Source: Flavobacterium taihuense (GTDB lineage Bacteria; Bacteroidota; Bacteroidia; Flavobacteriales; Flavobacteriaceae). Taken from it: a DNA stretch of 64,000 nucleotides. Numbering within the stretch: position 1 is the first letter of the stretch; each line of letters opens with the position of its first letter. Location of the stretch: contig NZ_JAHWYN010000003.1 of the NCBI RefSeq assembly GCF_019351435.1, positions 248,001-312,000 on the forward strand. Reading direction: 5' to 3'. The notes beneath the pieces are model-generated. The model saw only the letters and a program-made list of their open reading frames with translations, had not been told where the DNA came from and made no database searches. Shown here piece by piece: positions 28,953-37,552 of the stretch. A program made the position numbers and the translations under genes.

Positions 28953-29930
28953 ATGAAGACTAAAAATTTAGTAGTGATTATTGCATTTGTTGCAGGGAGT
29001 TTTTCTTCATTTGCACAATCTAATTTGCTTAACGCTAAAACACCAGAGCAAATAGGTGTAAAAACTAAATCTCAAGTGTCTCTTGATAATGATAAGCCTT
29101 TGGCTTATGGTTATGTAGATGATAGAGATATATTAATGGGCAAGACTACTTGGGAGATAGTTGATTTGAGCGAAAGATTTAATTTTCCTCTTTATTTTCC
29201 AATAGATTCTACTAATATCGGTAAAGATAGAAGGTCATTGTTTGATGTTTTGATAAAAGGTATTAAAACAAATAAAATAACTGAAGTGTATGCTGATGAT
29301 TATTTTAATACCAAAAAAACTTTTAAAGATATGAGTAGTTCATTTACTTATATTGATACTACAAATGCTGGTAGAGAAGAAGTAAACGCCAATAGAGATT
29401 TATATTTCCCAAGAGAAACTGTTTCTTATAAAACTGTTAAAGGGAAAAAAGTTAAGGTTGTTGGTCCTGCTGCACCTGCTAGAGTTTTAGATCCTCAATT
29501 TATTGATAAAAAAGAACTTACAGCTCAGGATATAACTGGTTACAAATTAAAAGGATATTGGTATTTTGATAAACGTCAAAGTGAATTAAAGTATCGTTTA
29601 TTAGGGATTTGTCCTATTGCTCCAGAAGCTAGGGAAGTTGGTAGTGATAATCCTGATTATATTGATTTGTTCTGGATTTTTTATCCTTCAATTCGAGATT
29701 ATTTGCATGAGTATTTAGCTTTCAACGAGAAAAATTCCGCCATGCCGGTTTCTTTTGATAGAATTTTGGATTCACGACAATTTAGCGGTATTATTTACAA
29801 AGAAGAAAATGTATATGGCGATCGTTTGATAACAGAGTATGTAAATGAAAATGCTTTGAATCAGTTATTGGAATCGGATAGAATTAAAGATAAAATTCGT
29901 GATTTTGAACACGACATGTGGAATTACTAA
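28953..29930 (+). CDS. gldN: T9SS ring protein GldN
   Basis: 325 residues with a signal peptide (LVVIIAFVAGSFSSFAQ). Typical GldN segments follow: YVDDRDILMGKTTWEIVDLSERFNFPLYFP near the N terminus and FWIFYPSIRDYLHEY late. GldN binds GldK in the periplasmic ring of the type IX secretion system. It is last in gldKLMN, with a terminator just after. Confidence 0.95.
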   Translation: MKTKNLVVIIAFVAGSFSSFAQSNLLNAKTPEQIGVKTKSQVSLDNDKPLAYGYVDDRDILMGKTTWEIVDLSERFNFPLYFPIDSTNIGKDRRSLFDVLIKGIKTNKITEVYADDYFNTKKTFKDMSSSFTYIDTTNAGREEVNANRDLYFPRETVSYKTVKGKKVKVVGPAAPARVLDPQFIDKKELTAQDITGYKLKGYWYFDKRQSELKYRLLGICPIAPEAREVGSDNPDYIDLFWIFYPSIRDYLHEYLAFNEKNSAMPVSFDRILDSRQFSGIIYKEENVYGDRLITEYVNENALNQLLESDRIKDKIRDFEHDMWNY

Positions 29931-29950
29931 TTTTACAATTATTTACAATA

Positions 29951-29983
29951 AAAGCTCTTACTTTATTTAGGTAAGAGTTTTTT
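29951..29983 (+). terminator. Terminator of gldKLMN
   Basis: The stem ctcttac / gtaagag with a 9-nt loop is followed by a T-rich run, 21 bases after the gldN stop. Confidence 0.75.
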
Positions 29984-30008
29984 GTTTTTTTATATTTATT
30001 TCTTTTTT

Positions 30009-31067
30009 ATGATTGATTATATAATTGTAGGGTCAGGTTTGGCCGGAATTTCATTCTCAGAGGTAGCGTTGTTACATGATAAAAAGATTCTAATATTTAA
30101 TGATGATTCTCAAAATTCGTCAAAAATTGCTGGAGGACTGTATAATCCTGTTATTTTAAAGCGTTTTAGCGAAGTTTGGCAAGCTCAAGAGCAATTAGAA
30201 ATAATGACTTCGTTCTACTCCAATATTGCTAATAAAATTGAAACTAAGTTTGATTTTAAGATTCCAATTTTAAGGAAGTTTTTTTCTATTGAGGAGCAAA
30301 ATAATTGGTTTACTGCTTCAGATAAAAAAGCTTTGGCACCTTTTCTATCCACTTCTTTAATTTTTAAAACCTTTGAGGGTATTGAAGCTCCTTTTGGTTA
30401 TGGGGAAGTTTTGCAAACCGGATATGTGGATACAGCATTGTTACTTTCCAAATATGAAGAGTTTCTTTTGTCTAAAGAACTTTTAAAAAAGGAGAGTTTT
30501 GATTATAATGCGTTGGATATTGAGGATGATGGGGTCTTGTATAAAGGTATAGATTCGAAACATATTGTCTTTGCAGAGGGATTTGGTTTGCATAAGAATC
30601 CTTTTTTTAAAGAATTACCTTTGGATGGTACAAAGGGAGAGCTGGTCATTATAAAGGCTCCTTTGTTAAATCTGGATGTTATCGTAAATACAAGCGTTTT
30701 TATTTTGCCTTTGGGAAACGATTTATTTAAAGTAGGAGCTACTTATAATTGGAAAGATAAAACTGATTTACTTACCGAAGAAGGGAAAATTGAATTAATT
30801 GAAAGAATTAAAGAGATTATCTCGTGTGATTTTGAGATTATTGAGCATTATGCAGGCGTTCGTCCGACTGTTAGAGACAGAAGACCATTAGTAGGAACAC
30901 ATGCGGTGCATAAAAGAGTTCATGTTTTGAATGGTTTAGGAACTCGTGGTGTTATGCTTGGTCCAGCAATGGCCAAAGCGCTTTTCGATCACATTGAAAA
31001 TGGCACGGTGCTGGATAAGGAAATAGATATAAAAAGATTTGGCAATAGACAAGGAAAGAAATCTTAA
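30009..31067 (+). CDS. FAD-dependent oxidoreductase (DAO family)
   Basis: 352 residues from ATG 30009 (MIDYIIVGSGLAGISF), the classical dinucleotide-binding start. An in-frame ATG 27 bases upstream would add residues inside the terminator and is unlikely. Later, HYAGVRPTVRDRRPLVG and GLGTRGVMLGPAMA match the C-terminal FAD contact of D-amino-acid-oxidase-like enzymes. The substrate is unknown. It ends directly against the convergent DUF983 gene with no base between. Confidence 0.88.
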   Translation: MIDYIIVGSGLAGISFSEVALLHDKKILIFNDDSQNSSKIAGGLYNPVILKRFSEVWQAQEQLEIMTSFYSNIANKIETKFDFKIPILRKFFSIEEQNNWFTASDKKALAPFLSTSLIFKTFEGIEAPFGYGEVLQTGYVDTALLLSKYEEFLLSKELLKKESFDYNALDIEDDGVLYKGIDSKHIVFAEGFGLHKNPFFKELPLDGTKGELVIIKAPLLNLDVIVNTSVFILPLGNDLFKVGATYNWKDKTDLLTEEGKIELIERIKEIISCDFEIIEHYAGVRPTVRDRRPLVGTHAVHKRVHVLNGLGTRGVMLGPAMAKALFDHIENGTVLDKEIDIKRFGNRQGKKS

Positions 31068-31448
31068 TTAAATTTTTGTTTTTGGGTCATAAGAAACAAA
31101 CATATTAATATAAATGTTCCTGGACCATCTCAAAACTATTGGAAAAAACACTATTAATGTTGCAATAATGATAATAAAAGAGGTTTTAATACTTGCACTA
31201 AAAAAGAGATAAGAGATTATAAAAGCTGATATTCCGATAGCAACATTTAGTCCATAACTAACATACATCGCTCCGTAAAAAAAAGATGGTTCAATTTGAT
31301 ATTTAAGGCCGCAATGACTGCAATTTTCATTCATTTTGAGGACTGAACCTAAATGTAAAGGATTTTTGTCCACATACATACTCTCATTCATGCATTTTGG
31401 ACAAGTTCCTGTTAAAATGCTATATAATTTGGATCCTTTTTTTAACAT
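31068..31448 (-). CDS. DUF983 domain membrane protein
   Basis: 126 residues from ATG 31446-31448 (MLKKGSKLYSILTGTCPKC); a TTG start 39 bases earlier is less likely. Two CxxC pairs (GTCPKCMNE, NCSHCGLKY) probably form a zinc ribbon. They are followed by PSFFYGAMYVSYGLNV and two membrane spans. The family is widespread in Bacteroidota and Alphaproteobacteria and has no assigned function. Confidence 0.88.
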   Translation of the reverse strand: MLKKGSKLYSILTGTCPKCMNESMYVDKNPLHLGSVLKMNENCSHCGLKYQIEPSFFYGAMYVSYGLNVAIGISAFIISYLFFSASIKTSFIIIIATLIVFFPIVLRWSRNIYINMFVSYDPKTKI

Positions 31449-31522
31449 TTGCAAAAAAATTAGTTTTTCTATTTTTAGAAAGTACAAATTTACTAATTCA
31501 TAAAGGAATAAAATAATAGTAC

Positions 31523-33430
31523 ATGCTTAATATACATAATTTATCGGTTTCGTTTGGTGGTTCATATTTGTTTGAGGAAGTGACTTTTCGATTGGGTGCG
31601 GGTGACCGAGTTGGTCTAGTGGGAAAGAATGGTGCTGGGAAATCGACAATGCTTAAAATACTAGCTAAAGATTTTGCTCCGGACTCTGGAGTTATTTCTC
31701 AAGAGAAGGAAATTCGAATGGGTTTTCTACGTCAGGATATTGATTTTGAAGTTGGAAGAACGGTTTTGGAAGAGGCCTATGAAGCTTTTACTGAGATTAA
31801 AATTGTTGAAAAAAAGTTAGCTGAAATTAATCACCTTTTGGTAACTCGTACCGATTATGAAAGTGAAGAATACAGTAAAATCATCGAGGACCTTTCTGAT
31901 TATACCCATCGTTTCGAATTATTAGGAGGATATAATTATGTTGGTGATACTGAAAAAATTCTTTTGGGTTTAGGATTTAAGCGCGAAGTTTTTGACAATC
32001 AAACCGAAACTTTTTCCGGAGGCTGGAGAATGCGAATTGAATTGGCAAAACTATTATTGCAATCGAATGATGTTTTATTGTTGGATGAGCCTACCAACCA
32101 CTTGGATATTGAAAGTATCATTTGGTTAGAAAGTTTTTTGCGTAATTATCCTGGTGTTGTTGTTATCGTTTCACATGATAAAATGTTTTTGGATAATGTA
32201 ACCAATAGAACTATCGAGATTTCACTTGGTAAAGCTTATGATTTTAATAAGCCGTATTCGCAGTATCTTGAATTGCGCCATGAAATTCGTGAGAAACAAT
32301 TGGCTACACAAAAAAATCAAGCTAAGAAAATTGAAGAAACTGAAAAATTAATTGAGAAATTTAGAGCCAAAGCGTCTAAAGCTTCTATGGCACAATCTCT
32401 AATCAAAAAGTTGGATAAAGTAGAGCGTATCGAAGTGGACGAAGATGATAATTCAGTGATGAATATTTCTTTCCCAGTTTCAAAAGAACCTGGCAGAGTT
32501 GTAATTGAAGCTGAAAATGTGACCAAAAGCTACGGTGATAAAACGATTCTTAAAGATATCAGTTTATTGGTGGAGCGGGGAAGTAAAATTGCTTTTGTTG
32601 GTCAAAATGGTCAAGGGAAATCGACATTTATTAAAGCGATAGTTGACGAATTTGAATACCAAGGTTCAATCAAATTAGGACATAATGTACAGTTGGGTTA
32701 TTTTGCCCAAAACCAAGCTGAGTATCTGGATGGCGAAATTACCTTGTTGCAGACTATGGAAGATGCTGCAATGGATACGAACCGCATGAAAGTACGCGAT
32801 ATGCTAGGTTCTTTCTTGTTTCGTGGAGATGATGTCGAGAAAAAGGTAAAAGTCCTTTCTGGAGGCGAAAGAAACCGTTTAGCATTATGTAAATTGTTAT
32901 TGCAACCCATTAATGTATTGTTGATGGATGAGCCTACAAATCACTTGGATATTAAATCTAAAAATGTTTTGAAAGCGGCTTTACAAAAATTTGGTGGAAC
33001 CTTATTATTGGTTTCACACGATAGGGATTTCTTGCAAGGGATGTCTAATATTGTTTATGAATTCAAAGATCAAAGAATCAGAGAATATTTAGGGGATATC
33101 AATTATTTCTTGGAAGAACGCAACATGGAAAATATGCGTGAAGTGGAGAAAAAAGATGCATTGAAAGCTACTGTAGCGAAAGAAAGTAATAAAGCTTCCT
33201 ATGAAGATCAGAAAAAAGGAAAGGCTTTGCAAAACAAGTTAAGTAAAGTGGAAAGTCAAATTAAGCAATTGGAAAAAGATATCCAGCATGATGACAAATT
33301 GTTGGCTTCCAATTATGATAAGCATATTGAAGACGCTTCATTCTTTATGGCCTATAATAAAAAGAAAGCGGAGTTGGATAAATTGTTGCTTGATTGGGAA
33401 ATTGTACAAGAAGAAATTGATAATTTGTAG
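31523..33430 (+). CDS. ABC-F family ATPase (ribosome-associated)
   Basis: 635 residues with two ATP-binding cassettes and no membrane spans. The first has GKNGAGKSTM, signature FSGGWRMR and LLLDEPTNHLD; the second has GQNGQGKSTF, LSGGERNRL and LLMDEPTNHLD. A linker of about 80 residues joins them and a C-terminal coiled coil (KLSKVESQIKQLEKD) follows, as in Uup/YheS-type proteins. These factors act on stalled or special ribosome states. No resistance phenotype can be inferred. Confidence 0.93.
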   Translation: MLNIHNLSVSFGGSYLFEEVTFRLGAGDRVGLVGKNGAGKSTMLKILAKDFAPDSGVISQEKEIRMGFLRQDIDFEVGRTVLEEAYEAFTEIKIVEKKLAEINHLLVTRTDYESEEYSKIIEDLSDYTHRFELLGGYNYVGDTEKILLGLGFKREVFDNQTETFSGGWRMRIELAKLLLQSNDVLLLDEPTNHLDIESIIWLESFLRNYPGVVVIVSHDKMFLDNVTNRTIEISLGKAYDFNKPYSQYLELRHEIREKQLATQKNQAKKIEETEKLIEKFRAKASKASMAQSLIKKLDKVERIEVDEDDNSVMNISFPVSKEPGRVVIEAENVTKSYGDKTILKDISLLVERGSKIAFVGQNGQGKSTFIKAIVDEFEYQGSIKLGHNVQLGYFAQNQAEYLDGEITLLQTMEDAAMDTNRMKVRDMLGSFLFRGDDVEKKVKVLSGGERNRLALCKLLLQPINVLLMDEPTNHLDIKSKNVLKAALQKFGGTLLLVSHDRDFLQGMSNIVYEFKDQRIREYLGDINYFLEERNMENMREVEKKDALKATVAKESNKASYEDQKKGKALQNKLSKVESQIKQLEKDIQHDDKLLASNYDKHIEDASFFMAYNKKKAELDKLLLDWEIVQEEIDNL

Positions 33431-33482
33431 AAAATAGAGGTTAGAAAGTAGGTGTTCAAAAATCTAATTTGTTATCTGAGTT

Positions 33483-33515
33483 AAGCGAAAGTTTGTCGAA
33501 TTTTGACAAGTTTTC
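33483..33515 (+). terminator. Terminator after the ABC-F gene
   Basis: A near-perfect 15-bp stem (aagcgaaagtttgtc / gacaagttttcgctt) lies about 50 bases past the stop. T-rich sequence follows only partly. Confidence 0.6.
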
Positions 33516-33587
33516 GCTTTCTTTGCATCTAGCTCTAAGTTCTTTATTCTAAATTCTGAAAGCTTCTTTCTAAAATTTGCAAACTGA

Positions 33588-34772
33588 TTACTCTTTAAAG
33601 GGGCTTCTTTCTTTCCATTCAATTTCGGGTTCCAGTAATGGGAATATTTTTGGCACGTGTTTGTTTATTTGAGAATTACTATGTTCCATAAAACCAAACA
33701 TTTCCATTGGTTGTGCTCCAACAGAACTTTTAATCTCCAAGGCCGTTCTTGAAAAAATAATTTCCTTGAACCCTTTATTTATTGAATAGGCAATCATGTC
33801 GTAAAGCATGTTTAAATACAACATTTTGTCTCTTTGAATAGTATCGTCATAGCCTAGAAAATAGGTGTCTATTGTATTGCCGTTTTTGATTAAAGTGTTA
33901 AAGCCAACGAGTTTTCCATTTAAAAAATAACCGTAAAATAAAAATTTGTCTTTTAAAGTTTCTTTAAAAATTCTAAAATGGTTTTTGGTCAAAAAGAAAG
34001 TATTAAAAGGGGCGCTTTGCGCAACATGATGGTATAAATCATAAATAGTCTCTTCGTATTGGATAATTTCTTCCAGATTTAGTTTTCTTTTTTCTATTCC
34101 TTCTGATTTTTTTCGAGCTCTTTTGTATTGATCTCTGTATTTTTTTGTCAATGCATTAATGTAATCCTGTTCAGATTTCCATTCGTCTTTCATCTTAAAA
34201 ACCATGTTGGGTTGAATACAGTATTTGTAGTTTTTTTTAAAAGAATCTACAGCAAAGTTTTCGATATCTTTTTGCGAATAGTCTTTAAAAGTGGTAATGT
34301 GTACTTTTTTACCCATCGATTTGAACTTGGATTTTAAATCAATAGTTGCTTTTTTTAAGGTTTTTATGCCTTCAATAGGTGATATTGCTTCCGAAAAAAC
34401 ATATGAATTTTGTCCTGTAAGCATATTGTTGCCTATCAGTAACACATGAGAAGCGAAATTTTTTAGAATAAACTTTCGGACTGAAGCTTTAACGCAGCGG
34501 TCTCTGTCTCCAAATGATTCCAATTTATTCAAATCTAAAAACTGTGATATGGCAATGCCTACTAAATTTTGGTTTTTAAAAATCCCAATATAATGGCAAG
34601 TCATGTTATTAGGAGCTGATTTTTCTAAAATTTCAAAATACTCTTTGGATAAGAAAATATTTTTGGAACCTAGGTCATTCCAATTTTCAGGGAGTTGGGC
34701 TTTGGTTTCGTAAATTTGATATGAAAGTATTGTTTTCAAATTGGGTAGGTATATTTTGTCAAATTTAGCCAA
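33588..34772 (-). CDS. GNAT/FemX-like acyltransferase-fold protein
   Basis: The 394 residues look like tandem GNAT folds of the FemABX / COG3146 kind: ESFGDRDRCVK, YINALTKKYRDQYKRARKK, then FYGYFLNGKLVGFNTLIKNGNTIDTYFLGYDDTIQRDKMLYLNMLYDMI and MEMFGFMEHSN. Relatives transfer aminoacyl or acyl groups to envelope precursors; the substrate here is unknown. No ATG lies near the N terminus, and TTG 34770-34772 (MAKFDKIYLPNL) is the longest start. It is divergent from phhB. Confidence 0.7.
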   Translation of the reverse strand: MAKFDKIYLPNLKTILSYQIYETKAQLPENWNDLGSKNIFLSKEYFEILEKSAPNNMTCHYIGIFKNQNLVGIAISQFLDLNKLESFGDRDRCVKASVRKFILKNFASHVLLIGNNMLTGQNSYVFSEAISPIEGIKTLKKATIDLKSKFKSMGKKVHITTFKDYSQKDIENFAVDSFKKNYKYCIQPNMVFKMKDEWKSEQDYINALTKKYRDQYKRARKKSEGIEKRKLNLEEIIQYEETIYDLYHHVAQSAPFNTFFLTKNHFRIFKETLKDKFLFYGYFLNGKLVGFNTLIKNGNTIDTYFLGYDDTIQRDKMLYLNMLYDMIAYSINKGFKEIIFSRTALEIKSSVGAQPMEMFGFMEHSNSQINKHVPKIFPLLEPEIEWKERSPFKE

Positions 34773-34831
34773 TAAAGTTAATTTTATAAAGGATTGTTTT
34801 AATTTATCTAACTTTATAAAAACATTAAATT

Positions 34832-35110
34832 ATGGAAACATATAATGAAGTAGCAGCACAGCCTTTTTTAGATAATTTGAAAGGCTGGTATTTTAAAGAG
34901 AATGCTATAGAAAAGGATTTTAAATTTAAGAATTTCACTCAAGCACTTGGTTTTATTGTTCAAGTTGGTGTGTTGGCCGAAAGAATGAATCATCATCCAG
35001 AATTGTTTAATGTTTATAGTAAAGTTAATATTCGTTTGAATACACACGATTCAGGTGGTGTGACCACTAAAGATTTTGAGTTAGCAAAACAAATTGAAGG
35101 TTTGTTTTAA
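34832..35110 (+). CDS. phhB: 4a-hydroxytetrahydrobiopterin dehydratase (pterin carbinolamine dehydratase)
   Basis: 92 residues, the normal length. The signature is complete: LAERMNHHPELFNVYSKVN with the paired histidines and the late NTHDSGGVTTKDFELAKQIE. The enzyme dehydrates the pterin 4a-carbinolamine made by aromatic amino-acid hydroxylases. No hydroxylase gene is in the window. ATG 34832 is the only sensible start. Confidence 0.93.
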   Translation: METYNEVAAQPFLDNLKGWYFKENAIEKDFKFKNFTQALGFIVQVGVLAERMNHHPELFNVYSKVNIRLNTHDSGGVTTKDFELAKQIEGLF

Positions 35111-35115
35111 AGAAA

Positions 35116-35146
35116 AAGCCTTATTCTTTGAGTTAGAATAAGGCTT
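35116..35146. terminator. Shared terminator between convergent phhB and DUF1761 genes
   Basis: A perfect 12-bp stem (aagccttattct / agaataaggctt) with a 7-nt loop lies 5 bases after phhB and 20 bases past the DUF1761 stop. The T run is directly attached on the minus strand and a few bases away on the plus strand. Confidence 0.85.
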
Positions 35147-35166
35147 AATGTGTTTTTTTCTTTAGC

Positions 35167-35655
35167 TTATAACCAGCGACAAACTAAAGATCCTATTATG
35201 GTTAAAGTAACCATCCAAAATCCTGAATGGATAAAAATATATTTCCATGATTTTCTTTCGAATAAACCATTTATTGCAATTATTGGAAACGCAAAAAACA
35301 AACCAGACATAAAGCCATGTAAGGCGCCATGTTTGTAAGTTCTAAAAGCAGTACCATAATCATTCATGAAAGCTTTAAAAGAAGGAAGAGCTTCGTTTAT
35401 TTTTGCAAATCCTCCGACCATGCTCATGGCTCCAGTTTGATGTATTGTTAATGACATCTCAACAAAAACAATTAAAACAGAGAAAATGTAAGTTAAACCA
35501 AAGATTTTTAGCATATTTCCTTTGGCAAGTTCCTCCTGAGTAAGTCCAGTTTCTTTCATCCATATAGTACCAAAAACTTTTGGATGATACCAAATAAATC
35601 CAACTACTAATGTTGCTAATGCACTAACAAAAATTGCAATCCAATTCATTTCCAT
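35167..35655 (-). CDS. DUF1761 domain membrane protein
   Basis: 162 residues with about four membrane spans. The DUF1761 start is clear: WIAIFVSALATLVVGFIWYHPKVFGTIWMKETGLT. Conserved HGALHGFMSGLFFAFP follows later. Family function is unknown. It is single, with a terminator shared with phhB. Confidence 0.87.
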   Translation of the reverse strand: MEMNWIAIFVSALATLVVGFIWYHPKVFGTIWMKETGLTQEELAKGNMLKIFGLTYIFSVLIVFVEMSLTIHQTGAMSMVGGFAKINEALPSFKAFMNDYGTAFRTYKHGALHGFMSGLFFAFPIIAINGLFERKSWKYIFIHSGFWMVTLTIIGSLVCRWL

Positions 35656-35835
35656 AATTAAGGTTTTTAAGGTTATAGTTCAAAAGTAATTAATTTTTTT
35701 GATATTAAGTGTGATATGTATTTTTTGTAGTTAAAATATTATAAAATATACAAATAAACGTATTTAATCGATAAATTTTGTTTTTAAGTGAATTTTTTCG
35801 TTACTTTCGTTAAGTAAAATGTAAAAATAGAGATT

Positions 35836-36690
35836 ATGAAAAATATCGTTTCATTATTTATGGCTTTTGCCTTTTCGTTTTCGCTTTTGGCTAAAGTTCC
35901 TAATGCCGAAAAAAATATTTTGATAAAATTATATCAAAAAACGAATGGTAAGCAATGGAATGTAAAATGGGATCTGAATGCTCCAGTTGAAAGTTGGTAT
36001 GGAGTAAAAATTCAAAATGATAATGTAATAGGTATTAATCTTTCGGATAACAATTTGGTCGGGACTTTACCTGCCGAAATAACAGATTTGAAGAATCTGG
36101 AAGAGCTGAATTTATTCAAAAATCAGATTACGGGAACCATGCCCGAAAAAATCGGGAAGCTAAAAAATTTAAAACAATTAAACCTCGCTTTTAATAAATT
36201 GTCGGGTACTATACCCAATTCCATTTGTGAGTTGTCACATTTAAAAAGTTTAATGCTTTTTATGAACAAGCTTTCGGGGGAGTTACCTCCTCAAATTGGG
36301 AATTTGAAAGAGTTAGAAGTTGTCTCTTTATTTAATAATGAATTGTCAGGTCAACTTCCGAATTCTTTGTATGATCTAAAAAACTTAAAAGAATTGATGT
36401 TAAGTAGTAATAAATTTTCAGGTCAAATCAGTTGGAATGTTGAAAATTTAAGATCACTAGAAAATTTAAGTTTGTTTGATAATAAAATGAATGGACAAAT
36501 TCCGTACAACATTGCTAAGTTAGATAATTTAAAAAGTGTCAATTTAGCGTATAACTTTTTTTCTGGAGCAGTCTCCAAAGCTTTGGCTCAAAAAGAAGGT
36601 TTTAATCTTACCATGTTAAATGAATCTGGCATTGCATACCAATTAGAAGTGTCTAATAATGCAAAAGGAGTTTTGGCGGCAGATGAATAG
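35836..36690 (+). CDS. Secreted leucine-rich-repeat protein (paralogue 1)
   Basis: 284 residues with a signal peptide (FMAFAFSFSLLAKV). An N-terminal cap module follows (LIKLYQKTNGKQWNVKWDLNAPVESWYGVKI), then about eight LRR units of 24 residues with the plant-type core LxxLxxLxLxxNxLxGxIP (for example LKNLEELNLFKNQITGTMPEKIG). Such repeats bind proteins at the cell surface. It is a clear paralogue of the gene at 47712-48539. The two bracket the sulfatase cluster. No T9SS C-terminal sorting domain is evident. Confidence 0.88.
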   Translation: MKNIVSLFMAFAFSFSLLAKVPNAEKNILIKLYQKTNGKQWNVKWDLNAPVESWYGVKIQNDNVIGINLSDNNLVGTLPAEITDLKNLEELNLFKNQITGTMPEKIGKLKNLKQLNLAFNKLSGTIPNSICELSHLKSLMLFMNKLSGELPPQIGNLKELEVVSLFNNELSGQLPNSLYDLKNLKELMLSSNKFSGQISWNVENLRSLENLSLFDNKMNGQIPYNIAKLDNLKSVNLAYNFFSGAVSKALAQKEGFNLTMLNESGIAYQLEVSNNAKGVLAADE

Positions 36691-36772
36691 TTATGTTTAG
36701 AATACTATATTTAGTTAAGGATAATGGGGGTTAGTTAATTGGTTGATACTATTTAATTTTTTAAGTTGATAA

Positions 36773-36810
36773 GCGCAATAATTCATTTTTTGAATTGTTG
36801 CGCTTTTTTT
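36773..36810 (+). terminator. Terminator after LRR gene 1
   Basis: A 13-bp stem (gcgcaataattca / tgaattgttgcgc, one G-T pair) is followed by seven T. It lies within an approximately 85-base stretch (36725-36810) that closely resembles 47521-47604. Confidence 0.85.
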
Positions 36811-37079
36811 ATGTTTTTTTAAATCAACACATTCATCGTTTTGAGCCTTCAATTTCTGAACAAATTTGTTATAATTTACTTTTTATAATTTGAATTTTAT
36901 TATTTAAAGAAAAGTTTTGTGTGTCAGATAAAGTGGCTGTTTTAAAAAAAGACAATTTTTTTGTGACATTTTGGTAATTTTTAGTTTATGTAATTAATTG
37001 ATTTGTATATTGTTAATTGTATTTTTTGTTTTCGTCATTATTCCGATTAACATTTTTTTAGTAAATAGTTGTCGTTTTT

Positions 37080-37110
37080 TTTGGCAGTTAATAATTTTAA
37101 CTTACATTTG
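37080..37110 (+). promoter_or_regulatory. Candidate promoter of the sulfatase cluster
   Basis: TTGG at 37080-37083 and TACATTTG at 37103-37110 match the Bacteroidota -33 TTTG / -7 TAnnTTTG arrangement at 19-base spacing. A start near 37116 would give a leader of roughly 440 nt before susC, containing both Cys-rich short ORFs. The remaining gap (36811-37552) holds no other gene. Confidence 0.55.
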
Positions 37111-37196
37111 TCTATAGAAATAGTAGAGTTTAAAAAACTATATTAATACTTAAATATAAAATTTTGAAGACAATCAAAAACATCTTTTTTTTGATC

Positions 37197-37250
37197 ATGC
37201 AAGGATCTTTATCATTCGAAACTCTTAGTCGAATGTGTTGTTGCTGTTAA
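37197..37250 (+). CDS. Leader peptide 1: 17-residue ORF ending Arg-Met-Cys-Cys-Cys-Cys
   Basis: The ATG opens MQGSLSFETLSRMCCCC and stops with TAA at 37248-37250. Four consecutive Cys codons (tgt tgt tgc tgt) immediately before the stop are extremely unlikely by chance in this AT-rich leader. A 7-bp hairpin (37213-37219 / 37229-37235) ends just before the Cys codons. Its 3' arm also overlaps bases 37231-37236, which could pair instead with 37274-37279. Ribosome stalling on scarce Cys-tRNA could choose between these structures; this is inference. Confidence 0.55.
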   Translation: MQGSLSFETLSRMCCCC

Positions 37251-37397
37251 TGCTCTTCAATTTATACCATTTTACATTCTTCAAATGCTCAGTTAAAAAA
37301 TAATTCATCTATCTAATATGGATTATTTGATAGTTTGATATATGTATTTTTCAAAACAATACCAACCAAAAAATAGTACTAATAAAAAAGAAATAAA

Positions 37398-37424
37398 ATG
37401 AAAAAACGAATGTGTTGTAGATAA
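37398..37424 (+). CDS. Leader peptide 2: 8-residue ORF MKKRMCCR
   Basis: An 8-codon frame directly precedes a strong hairpin (37431-37456). It shares the 12-base sequence cgaatgtgttgt, coding R-M-C-C, with leader peptide 1 in the same reading phase. The repeated R-M-C-C and the position 129 bases before the susC start suggest a second control point. No downstream reading frame continues from it. Confidence 0.45.
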   Translation: MKKRMCCR

Positions 37425-37430
37425 AAAAAA

Positions 37431-37456
37431 GCCATTTCTGCGGCAACAGAAATGGC
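37431..37456 (+). promoter_or_regulatory. Perfect 10-bp hairpin after leader peptide 2
   Basis: gccatttctg / cagaaatggc with a 6-nt loop begins 7 bases after the stop of leader peptide 2, so a ribosome stalled at its Cys codons would touch the stem. On the plus strand no U run follows, so it is not a classical intrinsic terminator in the direction of susC. On the minus strand it is followed by eight T. Confidence 0.6.
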
Positions 37457-37552
37457 AGGCTTAAAAAAATGTTAATCGTTAAACTAATTGGAAAGTGAAA
37501 ATTGATAGAATCAGTTTTCAGAATCCTTGATTTATTAAACCAAAACAAAGTA

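Noticed and set aside
37351..37548. Minus-strand 65-codon frame with the 37431-37456 hairpin read as its terminator
   Set aside because: The frame runs through the hairpin rather than ending before it and is Phe/Ile-rich noise; no minus-strand gene upstream needs a terminator here.
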